A stretch of 64,000 nt of DNA from Neorhizobium populisoli (GTDB lineage Bacteria > Pseudomonadota > Alphaproteobacteria > Rhizobiales > Rhizobiaceae), in NCBI RefSeq assembly GCF_019430945.1, contig NZ_JAHYCB010000009.1, forward strand, positions 62,001-126,000, in the 5' to 3' direction. Shown piece by piece: positions 9,449 through 16,944 of the stretch; position 1 is the stretch's first letter, and each line of letters starts with the position of its first letter. The translations under genes and the position numbers were made by a program. A model generated the notes under the pieces. It searched no databases. It saw only the letters and a list, made by a program, of their open reading frames with translations, and was not told the origin of the DNA.

Positions 9449-10586
9449 CGGCTTCGTCTTTCAGCTTCGCGGCCAGCTCGCTAAGGTCGAGCATATGGCC
9501 GGCCCTGAGCGTTTTGGTGCGCAGATATTGCACATTGTCGGCCGTCACCCGCCCGGTCACCGGTATCCGGCCGTTGACCGCAATCCCACCGGCCAGCAAG
9601 GCCGCCATCTTGCTGGGGTTGTTGGTGTAAAGCTCGACATTTGCAACGCCGAGCAGTTTCAGCATGGCCACAGCTGCCTCGTAGTGGCGCTCGTCGGCTG
9701 AAAAGCCCAGTTCGGCATCAGCATCGATCGTGTCGAGGCCTTCATGCTGGAAGCCATAGGCACGCATCTTGGCGCCGATCCCGGTGCCGCGGCCTTCCTG
9801 GTCGAGATAGAGCAGAACCCCGCCGCCGGCCTCGTTCAGGCCCTTCAGACCATTGCGCAACTGATCGCCACAATCGCATTTCAGCGAGCCGCAGAGATCG
9901 CCGGTGATGCAGGACGAATGGATGCGCACCGGCACTGGTTTCGAAGTATCAGGATTGCCGACGATGATGGCGATCTGGTCGCGCTGCGCCACACCACCGC
10001 GGAAGACCACGAATTCGCAATCGCCAAGATCACGCAACGGCACCAGCGTGCGGGCAACGATATCGAAATGTTGAGACAGACGCCGCGCCTTTGCTAGATC
10101 GACCGTATCGATCCCCACACAGGCGTCGAACGCATGGGAATTCGCCGGGACTTCGGCCACGATCATCGCCGGCAGAAGAAGTGCGATCTGTGCGACCTCA
10201 CCCGCTGTCTGCATGCGGCAGGTGGCGGGCGTCCACATCTTCGGCGCCTCAGCGCCGCGGCCGTAGGCAAGCCTGGATGCGGCAGCAAAATCGATACCCT
10301 GCATTGGAATGGCGATACCGCCTTGAGCTTCGATTCCAAGCCGGGAAGCGCGATGACTGGTCAGGTAAAGCAGATGGCTTTCGCCGGTTGCCTTTGCAAA
10401 ACGGTCGAGAACCACAGGAGAGGTCGCGTCGAGGGCAAGCGCCGCAAGCGTGCTACCCTGCCCGCGGATAAGCACCGGCCTTCCGTAACGCAATTCGGAT
10501 GCGGCACGCTCGGCGCGCATCGCCGCGTCGTCGAACTGGAAGTCTTCCCGGTCGGCTTCATTCCACAGATGCTGGGAAACATTCAT
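9441..10586 (-). CDS. GTP cyclohydrolase II-like protein with degenerate RibB domain
   Basis: 381 residues. The C-terminal half is a GTP cyclohydrolase II: zinc cysteines in HSSCITGDLCGSLKCDCGDQ, the catalytic ADER motif in GFSADERHY, and the TNNPSKMAAL tail. The nucleotide loop reads YLDQEGRGTGIG where family members normally have YLRQEGRGIGL, so an Arg is replaced by Asp. The first 190 residues look like a RibB (DHBP synthase) fold that has lost its acidic DDEDRENEGD-type cluster, so only one activity is expected. It is transcribed with a CDP-alcohol phosphotransferase and diverges from the MDR/PTPS/GT4/methyltransferase operon. It may make a pyrimidine precursor for something other than riboflavin. 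Confidence 0.85.
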   Translation of the reverse strand: MNVSQHLWNEADREDFQFDDAAMRAERAASELRYGRPVLIRGQGSTLAALALDATSPVVLDRFAKATGESHLLYLTSHRASRLGIEAQGGIAIPMQGIDFAAASRLAYGRGAEAPKMWTPATCRMQTAGEVAQIALLLPAMIVAEVPANSHAFDACVGIDTVDLAKARRLSQHFDIVARTLVPLRDLGDCEFVVFRGGVAQRDQIAIIVGNPDTSKPVPVRIHSSCITGDLCGSLKCDCGDQLRNGLKGLNEAGGGVLLYLDQEGRGTGIGAKMRAYGFQHEGLDTIDADAELGFSADERHYEAAVAMLKLLGVANVELYTNNPSKMAALLAGGIAVNGRIPVTGRVTADNVQYLRTKTLRAGHMLDLSELAAKLKDEADG

Positions 10587-10762
10587 GACACTCTCCTGAC
10601 AAGCAATACATGGATGGCGTTACGCCAAACCGCCAATCCCGGATCCTGAAAAGCAGCGTCAAATAAACGTGATAGCGATTTGGAGCTGCCGCTGAACCAT
10701 TCCCTTGCCGTCACCGTTGAAGCCTCTAGGTGTGTTCCGGATCGGCGTGAAAGGATTTCTGT

Positions 10763-11758
10763 GTGACAAGGCGTGAGACGGCGGAACGACCTGAAGCAGG
10801 TGGATGCGGTCATGCGCTCTGGTTCGATGCTCCGCGCCGATGTGCGGTGAAACAGGAGACCATCGCCCCGGAAGGCGAAGTCCTTGTCCGCACCCTGTTC
10901 AGCGGCATCAGCCGCGGCACGGAATCGCTGGTTTTCGGCGGCAAGGTGCCGGAAAGCGAATATGAGCGTATGCGCGCACCGCATCAGGCCGGCGAATTCC
11001 CTTTCCCTGTCAAATACGGGTATGCAGCTGTCGGTCTTGTCGAAGAGGGACCCGAACGGCTTGTCGGCCACACTGTCTTTTGTCTTCACCCACATCAGGA
11101 CCGGTTCCGTATCCCCGCCTCGGCAGTTCATGTCCTGCCGGAAACGCTGCCGCCGCAACGCGCGGTGCTCGCTGCCAACATGGAGACCGCGCTCAATATC
11201 GTGTGGGATGCGGGCATCCAGCCGGGAGATCGGGTAGCGGTGTTTGGCGCGGGCGTGGTTGGTCTTCTGGTTGCCCGTCTCGCGACGTCGGTCATCGGCA
11301 CGGATGTGGTGATTTCCGATATCGAACCGGAGCGGGTACAGATTGCGGCCGCACTTGGCCTGACCTTCTCTTCACCGGACGAGATCCCCAATGACTGCGA
11401 CGTCCTGATCAACGCTTCCGCCTCCTCGGAAGCATTGACGTCCGCACTAGATCATGCCGGTTTCGAGGCGCGCATTGTCGAGGCGAGCTGGTATGGAGAA
11501 CGCTACGCCCACCTTCCGCTCGGCGGCGCTTTCCATGCCAAACGCCTGTCGATCGTCAGCTCCCAGGTCGCCGCCTTGCCGCCTGGCAGGCGTGCACGCT
11601 GGGACACGGACCGGCGCATGGCCAAAGCATTGGAACTTCTGGCCGACGACAGGTTCGACATCCTGATTTCCGGCGAAACACCGTTCGAAACCATCGTGAA
11701 GGACTATGCCGGCATTATCGGCTCGTCCGCCACGCTCTGTCATCGCATCCGCTACTGA
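10763..11758 (+). CDS. zinc-free MDR (BchC-like) dehydrogenase
   Basis: Medium-chain dehydrogenase/reductase, 331 residues. The Rossmann region VAVFGAGVVGLLVARLA is near residue 160. The catalytic-domain landmark FSGISRGTES replaces the C-G-T-D zinc-cysteine site, and KYGYAAVGLV replaces the usual GHE box, so the catalytic zinc ligands appear absent, as in BchC-like proteins. The start is GTG with AAGG eight bases upstream. It is first in a four-gene operon (16 bp, then two 4-bp overlaps) with a PTPS-fold protein, a glycosyltransferase and a methyltransferase. An oxidoreduction of a side chain or sugar alcohol is plausible. Confidence 0.82.
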   Translation: MTRRETAERPEAGGCGHALWFDAPRRCAVKQETIAPEGEVLVRTLFSGISRGTESLVFGGKVPESEYERMRAPHQAGEFPFPVKYGYAAVGLVEEGPERLVGHTVFCLHPHQDRFRIPASAVHVLPETLPPQRAVLAANMETALNIVWDAGIQPGDRVAVFGAGVVGLLVARLATSVIGTDVVISDIEPERVQIAAALGLTFSSPDEIPNDCDVLINASASSEALTSALDHAGFEARIVEASWYGERYAHLPLGGAFHAKRLSIVSSQVAALPPGRRARWDTDRRMAKALELLADDRFDILISGETPFETIVKDYAGIIGSSATLCHRIRY

Positions 11759-11774
11759 AGGGTTCTGTTTCCCT

Positions 11775-12173
11775 ATGTTCGCAGTCGAAGTCCGCGACCA
11801 CATGATGATCGCGCATAGCCTCCCCCGGCCGGTTTTCGGCCCTGCCCAAGGCACACACGGCGCGACATTCGTCGTCGACGCCGCCTTCTTTACCGCCGAT
11901 CTCGACGAAAACGGCCTCGCAATCGATATCGGACTTGCGACCGAAGTGCTGAAGGAGGCGCTCGCTCCGCTGAACTACCAGAACCTCGATATCCTGGAGA
12001 TGTTTGCCGGCAAGGTGACGACCACCGAGTTTTTGGCGAAACACCTTTTCGACGAGATAGCAGAAGCGATCCGCGGCGGCAGGCTCGGCCAAGGCAGCGA
12101 TCGCATCCGCAAGCTTCGCATCACTCTGCACGAATCCCATGTGGCGCGCGGCTGGTTCGAGGCCGAATTGTGA
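11775..12173 (+). CDS. 6-pyruvoyl-tetrahydropterin synthase / QueD-fold protein, atypical active site
   Basis: 132 residues, the normal size of the PTPS/QueD family. Family landmarks are the early MMIAHSL histidine, a THGATFVVD strand, VTTTEFLAKHL (usual PTxEN) and the C-terminal LHES. In normal enzymes the second block is HGH with a catalytic Cys just before it; here it is THGA with no Cys, so one zinc histidine and the catalytic Cys are missing. The fold is clear but ordinary PTPS or QueD chemistry is doubtful. It overlaps the glycosyltransferase start by 4 bp. Confidence 0.8.
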   Translation: MFAVEVRDHMMIAHSLPRPVFGPAQGTHGATFVVDAAFFTADLDENGLAIDIGLATEVLKEALAPLNYQNLDILEMFAGKVTTTEFLAKHLFDEIAEAIRGGRLGQGSDRIRKLRITLHESHVARGWFEAEL

Positions 12174-13213
12174 GCGGTCGCCTCACATTCGCTTATCCGG
12201 GCGATATAGAGACCCGCACCGGCGGTTATGGCTATGACCGGCGCGTGATTGCCACGCTTCGCGACCTCGGCTGGGACGTCGATCCCGTTTCGCTCGGCAA
12301 TGCCTTTCCCAATTCGGCGCCGCAGGAAATCGAAGCGGCAGGAGCCATCCTTTCCGCCCTGCCGGACAGCGCGCTCGTGCTGATCGACGGTCTCGCCTAC
12401 GGCGTGATGGACGCATGGGCTGCACGGGAAACGAAGCGGCTGAAGATCACGGCTTTGGTCCACCACCCGCTGGCGCTGGAAACCGGCCTCGATGAAGAGC
12501 AGCGGGCAGTTCTGGCAACGCGGGAAAAGGCTGCCCTGTCGCATGTGCGCGGCGTCATCGTGACCTCTCATATGACCGCGACGGAACTTGCGGCAAACTA
12601 CGGCGTACCAGCCGAAAAGATCGCCGTTGCCATGCCGGGCATGGATCCGGGACCGCTCGCCGCCGGTGGCAACAATCCACCCCTCGTCCTCAGCGTCGGC
12701 ACGCTGACGCGCCGAAAGGGGCACGACGTCCTGATTGCCGCGCTTGGAAAATTGCGTGATCTGCGCTGGATCTGCCGCATCGTCGGCAACAAGGAACTGG
12801 ACCCGCAGGTCACCGCCGAACTGGAGCGGCAGATCGCCGAAGCCAATCTCATTGAGCGTATCGAACTTGCCGGCCAGATCGAAGATCCGCGAACCGAATT
12901 CGCCAAGGCCGACATCTTTGCGCTTGCAAGCCGTTACGAAGGCTACGGCATGGTCTTTGCCGAAGCGCTGGCCCAAGGCCTGCCGATCATCGGTTGTGCG
13001 GCAGGCGCGGTGCCGGATGTTGTGCCGGAAAGCGCCGGCATTCTCGTCGCCCCGGATGATCCCGCGGCCTTTGCCGATGCCCTCGGCAAACTGTTGACGG
13101 AGCCCGAAACGCGGATCGCCATGGCTGACGCGGCGGCAGTTGCGGGCGCCCGGTTGCCTTCCTGGCGCGATACCGCAAAGATCATCTCCGGTTTTTTGGA
13201 AACATCCTCATGA
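12170..13213 (+). CDS. GT4 family glycosyltransferase
   Basis: 347-residue GT-B glycosyltransferase. The C-terminal nucleotide-sugar half begins LSVGTLTRRKGHDVLI (about residue 165) and contains the family motif SRYEGYGMVFAEALAQGLPI, whose spaced glutamates (EGYG, then AEAL) bind the donor. There is no signal peptide, so it acts in the cytoplasm. The gene overlaps both neighbours by 4 bp (PTPS-fold upstream, methyltransferase downstream), so it probably acts on the same molecule. Pterin glycosyltransferases of cyanobacteria also occur with pterin genes, which is the closest known parallel; the acceptor here is unknown. Confidence 0.87.
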   Translation: MSGRLTFAYPGDIETRTGGYGYDRRVIATLRDLGWDVDPVSLGNAFPNSAPQEIEAAGAILSALPDSALVLIDGLAYGVMDAWAARETKRLKITALVHHPLALETGLDEEQRAVLATREKAALSHVRGVIVTSHMTATELAANYGVPAEKIAVAMPGMDPGPLAAGGNNPPLVLSVGTLTRRKGHDVLIAALGKLRDLRWICRIVGNKELDPQVTAELERQIAEANLIERIELAGQIEDPRTEFAKADIFALASRYEGYGMVFAEALAQGLPIIGCAAGAVPDVVPESAGILVAPDDPAAFADALGKLLTEPETRIAMADAAAVAGARLPSWRDTAKIISGFLETSS

Positions 13214-13995
13214 GTGGCTTCGACAAGGACTGGCTGACGCTTCGCGAACCTGTGGACCTGAGGGCCCGCGATGAGAACCTGATGGCGGTTGCCATGGAGA
13301 CCGTTGCCAAGGCCCGGCATCCCGTCATCCTCGATATCGGCTGCGGCACCGGCTCGACCTTCCGGGCCTTGTCTTCTTTGCTGCAAAAGCCGGCTGCGTG
13401 GCGTCTTCTCGACAATGATCCGCGGCTGCTGGAAGAAGCCATGCGGCTGCATGGTGATGCGATAGAAACCATTCAGGGCGACTTGAACGATATCGACAGT
13501 CTTCCACTTTCCTCCGCGACGCTGGTCACTGCTTCGGCCCTATTCGATCTCTGTTCGCAGGATTTTATCAAACGTTTTGCGGAAAAGATTGCTCAGGCAG
13601 ATATCGGTCTCTACGCCGCCCTTAACTATGACGGCGCGATGCACTGGTCGAAATTTCACCCGCTGGACGAGGTCGTTACGGCAAACTTTAATGCCCACCA
13701 GCTGAGCGACAAGGGTTTTGGACCGGCTCTCGGTCCCGAAGCATGGAAATCGCTGGCAGCCGCGTTGGAAGGCCAAGGCTATGCGGTGAAAACCGCCGAA
13801 AGCCGGTGGATCATGACTTCCAACGATGCAGAGTTGCAGACGCTTTTCCTGAACGGTATCGTCCGTGCCGTGCTGGAATATGGAGAACTGGATGAAGCGG
13901 AAATCCGCGACTGGTCGGAATTCCGGCACCGGATGATCGAGCGCGACGACAGCCTATGCCGTGTCGGCCATCAGGACGTCTTGGCTTTGCGGTGA
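13210..13995 (+). CDS. class I SAM-dependent methyltransferase
   Basis: 261 residues with the SAM-binding motif I VILDIGCGTGSTFRAL near residue 38 and an acidic end of strand two (LLDNDPRLLEEA). The motif IV region reads SATLVTASALFDLCS. It is the last gene of the MDR-PTPS-GT4 operon and overlaps the glycosyltransferase by 4 bp. Its 3' end overlaps the convergent RibD-like reductase gene by 42 bp. Substrate unknown; by context a small glycosylated heterocycle or sugar. Confidence 0.85.
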   Translation: MSGFDKDWLTLREPVDLRARDENLMAVAMETVAKARHPVILDIGCGTGSTFRALSSLLQKPAAWRLLDNDPRLLEEAMRLHGDAIETIQGDLNDIDSLPLSSATLVTASALFDLCSQDFIKRFAEKIAQADIGLYAALNYDGAMHWSKFHPLDEVVTANFNAHQLSDKGFGPALGPEAWKSLAAALEGQGYAVKTAESRWIMTSNDAELQTLFLNGIVRAVLEYGELDEAEIRDWSEFRHRMIERDDSLCRVGHQDVLALR

Positions 13996-14781
13996 AACCG
14001 CAGCGTCTCCGGCTTCGGCCCTGAAATTGCAGTCGAAGACGATATCGCTGCCGATATTGTAGACCTGCACGTCCGGCCGCCGCGCCTCCGAAAGCCGGTC
14101 GATCGGCGAAAACCGGATACCTGCCGGGCCGGAACCGATGATGATCGGCGCGACCGAAACATGCAGGCGATCGACGAGACAGGCATCGACGAAACGGGAA
14201 ATCGTCGTCGCGCCGCCTTCGACCAGGATCGACGTCAGCCCACGCTTCGCCAAAGCCTCGACGATATCCTGCGGAGAAAGCCAGCCATTCGCCTGTCGCT
14301 TCAGCCGGATCACCTCGTGAGCGCTCGGCTTAACCGCGATATCATCCGCCTGCATGACCAAAACCGGCATGCCGCCGTCATGCAGCATCTTGGCATGTTC
14401 CGGCAGCCGGCCGTTGCAATCCACCACAACGCGCACTGGGTTGCGTCCACTTACCGCGCGCACCGAAAGGCTGGGATTGTCGGCCACGACAGTACCGACG
14501 CCGACGACCACCGCATCCACCAGCGCCCGGCAACGGTGCAGATGGGCAATGCCGTCACAACCTGAAACGTCCTGCGCATCGCCAGTCGGCGTCGCCACGC
14601 GTCCATCGAGCGATTGCCCAACCTGCGCCATAACAAATGAACCGTTCCGAAGCGCGATGGGTTTATAGAGAGAAAGACCGCAGGCAACGGGATCATCAGG
14701 CAGGGCTACGGGCCGCACATTGCCGTCGCGAAGCGAAAGCAGATGCTGCCACATCTGGTCCGTCATCCTTACCGGCTGCAT
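13954..14781 (-). CDS. stand-alone RibD-type reductase domain protein
   Basis: 275 residues from the ATG at 14781, which has GAGGCGAG upstream. The reductase half of RibD is recognisable: FVMAQVGQSLDGRVA, VDAVVVGVGTVVADNPSL (substrate/NADPH loop) and SILVEGGATTISRFVD. There is no deaminase domain, whereas bifunctional RibD has one at the N-terminus; about 50 residues precede the reductase. The partner pairing with a RibA-like protein 4 kb away suggests both act on 5-amino-pyrimidine intermediates. It converges on the methyltransferase gene with a 42-bp overlap. True riboflavin genes are probably elsewhere in this genome. Confidence 0.85.
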   Translation of the reverse strand: MQPVRMTDQMWQHLLSLRDGNVRPVALPDDPVACGLSLYKPIALRNGSFVMAQVGQSLDGRVATPTGDAQDVSGCDGIAHLHRCRALVDAVVVGVGTVVADNPSLSVRAVSGRNPVRVVVDCNGRLPEHAKMLHDGGMPVLVMQADDIAVKPSAHEVIRLKRQANGWLSPQDIVEALAKRGLTSILVEGGATTISRFVDACLVDRLHVSVAPIIIGSGPAGIRFSPIDRLSEARRPDVQVYNIGSDIVFDCNFRAEAGDAAVSPQSQDVLMADTA

Positions 14782-14920
14782 ATCTCGCCTCGTTTTACTG
14801 CCGAACTTTATAAGACCCTGCTGGAGCAAAGCTTTCTCCGGCCAGCGTGGTTCATAGCATGTAATACCAGCAGAAAATTTCGCCAGATCAATAATACGTC
14901 AATCGAAGCGTCAGGAAGCT

Positions 14921-16150
14921 TCACTCCTGGTCGCGCGCCAACCTGAACTGCACGACATCGAGCCGGCCGGACCGGAAACCGACGGCGCAATAGTGAAGAT
15001 AATAGTGCCACATGCGAAAGAAGCGCTGGTCGAATCCGAGCGGTGCGATCTTCTGCCAGTTGGCGCGAAACGCCTTGTCCCACGCAATCAACGTCCGGTC
15101 ATAGTCACGCCCGAAGCCAAAGGTATCGGCGATCTTCAGCCGCGCCCGCTCAGCGGTCGATTTGAACGCCTCGATCGACGGCAGCATGCCGCCCGGGAAA
15201 ATATAGGTCTGGATATAGTCGGCATCGCGGCGATAGGTCTCGAAACGATCGCTGGCGATCGTAATGACCTGCACCATGGCCTGGCCGGCCGGCTTCAGAA
15301 GCTCACGCACCCGGCTGAAGTAGGTTGGCCAATGCTCTTCCCCGACCGCCTCGAACATCTCGATCGAGACGATCTTGGAAAACTCGCCGCGACAATCGCG
15401 ATAATCCTCCAGCCGGATTTCCGCATGATCGGCAAAACCGGCCTTTTCCAGCCGCTCACGGGCAAAGGCCGCCTGCTCCTTGGAAAGCGTCAGGCCGGTC
15501 ACCCGGCAGCCCGTCTCACGGATCGCCTGCTCGGCAAATCCGCCCCAGCCGCAACCGATTTCCAGCACATGGTCGTCCGGGCCGATGCCAAGTTCGCGGA
15601 TGATACGCGAATATTTCGCCTTCTGCGCATCAGGCAAGACCGCACCCGGCTGATCGTAGAGCGCCGACGAATAGGTCATCGTATCGTCGAGCCAGGTCCG
15701 GTAGAAATCATTGCCCAGATCGTAATGGTAGGCGATGTTACGGCGGCTGCCGGCCCGCGAATTGCTGCGCAGCCGATGCTTGACAACGGCGATCAGCGAG
15801 GCGATCGGATTCGCCCGGATGACGGAGGCGAGCGCCGTCTCGTTGGCGAGCGCCAGTTCCATCACGGCACCGAGGTCTGACGTTTCCCAATCCCCGTCGA
15901 GATAGGACTTTGCAAATCCCAGATCGCCGCCGACGACCAGCCGGCGCACCGCGCGGGCATTGTTGAACTGGATGAGAGCCGCCGGGCCGCTGTCTTCGCC
16001 GATAAACTGCCGCGTGGCACCGTTCGAGAACCGCAATGTCAGCCTGCCGGCCTGAAGCCGTCCAGCCCAGCGGCAGACAAGCTTCTGCCAAAGGCTAAGC
16101 GGAATGGAGTTTACTGACCATGACGGATTGTGTTCCTCGGCGTGGCTCAT
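14921..16150 (-). CDS. cyclopropane-fatty-acyl-phospholipid synthase family methyltransferase (Cfa/UfaM-like)
   Basis: 409-residue SAM enzyme acting on unsaturated acyl chains of membrane phospholipids. Landmarks are the Cfa signature NIAYHYDLGNDFYRTWLDDT, the SAM site VLEIGCGWGGFAEQ near residue 200, and IEMFEAVGEEHW with the catalytic-region Glu. It ends a leftward operon after a flavin oxidoreductase and a DUF1365 gene, each overlapping by 4 bp, and opposite an RpoE-ChrR pair. In Rhodobacter, genes of these three families belong to the singlet-oxygen regulon and to furan fatty acid formation, where a Cfa-like methylase adds an 11-methyl group. This could be that methylase or a true cyclopropane synthase. 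Confidence 0.88.
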   Translation of the reverse strand: MSHAEEHNPSWSVNSIPLSLWQKLVCRWAGRLQAGRLTLRFSNGATRQFIGEDSGPAALIQFNNARAVRRLVVGGDLGFAKSYLDGDWETSDLGAVMELALANETALASVIRANPIASLIAVVKHRLRSNSRAGSRRNIAYHYDLGNDFYRTWLDDTMTYSSALYDQPGAVLPDAQKAKYSRIIRELGIGPDDHVLEIGCGWGGFAEQAIRETGCRVTGLTLSKEQAAFARERLEKAGFADHAEIRLEDYRDCRGEFSKIVSIEMFEAVGEEHWPTYFSRVRELLKPAGQAMVQVITIASDRFETYRRDADYIQTYIFPGGMLPSIEAFKSTAERARLKIADTFGFGRDYDRTLIAWDKAFRANWQKIAPLGFDQRFFRMWHYYLHYCAVGFRSGRLDVVQFRLARDQE

Positions 16151-16944
16151 GACTGCGGTCTCGGTTCAGATTCCATGGACACAACTGAACTTGTTGCGGA
16201 TTTTGCTGCCGGCAAGTGGCGGTGCACGGGAACGCCCTTCATCCAGAGACGAAGCGCCTCCCAATGGATTGCCCCCATCACCTTCAGGGTCATCAGAGGA
16301 TATGTAAGCAGAGACTTTAACAGCGCGCCATCGGAAATTTCGCGCCGTTCGCCCGAAAAGCTTGCAAACAGCAGATGCCCCTCGCCATCGCTTTCGTCGA
16401 TCGCAATCCGTACCTTTTCGCCCGGCGGCCGGATGCGGAAATCGTACCGGCAGTCCATCGGCATAAAGGGCGAGACATACAGTTCCTTGGCGCAGGAATG
16501 GCTTACATCTGCGCCCTTGCCCTGTGCCGGAATGATGTAGGTATGCCGTTCGTGAAAGGTGTTGCAGACCTCATAAAGGATCGCCAGCAGCGTCCCGTCC
16601 TGCTTCTCGCAGAAATAGACGGTGAGCGGATTGAAGACATAGCCGAAGATTCGGGGATAACAGAGCATCCGCACCTTCAGATCATCCGTCTTAATGCCAG
16701 CGGCCGACAGCCGACCCGCCACCCAGGTTTTCAGCCCGCCCGTTTCACCATCTCCATGGTCGGCGTCGTGGAAACTGAAAATCGCCCAGCGATTATGACC
16801 GAACATGCGCAGCGTGCGATCCAGTATGAGCAATTCATCCAGATCCAGCAGCAGCGAAAAGACCCTGTAGCGCAGACGGTGCTTGCTAGGCCTTGACCGC
16901 GCATGCACCACTTCGCCGGCATAGAGGGCCGAAAGGAAACTCAT
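16147..16944 (-). CDS. DUF1365 domain-containing protein
   Basis: 265 residues from the ATG at 16944, which overlaps the flavoprotein stop (ATGA). Conserved DUF1365 features are ALYAGEVVHARSRPSKHRLRYRVFS at the N-terminus, RMLCYPRIFGYVFNPLTVYFC in the middle and NTFHERHTY with several His residues. No membrane segment is obvious. Families DUF1365, FAD amine-oxidase-like and Cfa-like are repeatedly adjacent in alphaproteobacteria. In Rhodobacter sphaeroides the related pathway protein UfaO is predicted to put an oxygen atom into furan fatty acids, and I recall it as a DUF1365 member. Function here is by analogy. Confidence 0.85.
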   Translation of the reverse strand: MSFLSALYAGEVVHARSRPSKHRLRYRVFSLLLDLDELLILDRTLRMFGHNRWAIFSFHDADHGDGETGGLKTWVAGRLSAAGIKTDDLKVRMLCYPRIFGYVFNPLTVYFCEKQDGTLLAILYEVCNTFHERHTYIIPAQGKGADVSHSCAKELYVSPFMPMDCRYDFRIRPPGEKVRIAIDESDGEGHLLFASFSGERREISDGALLKSLLTYPLMTLKVMGAIHWEALRLWMKGVPVHRHLPAAKSATSSVVSMESEPRPQS

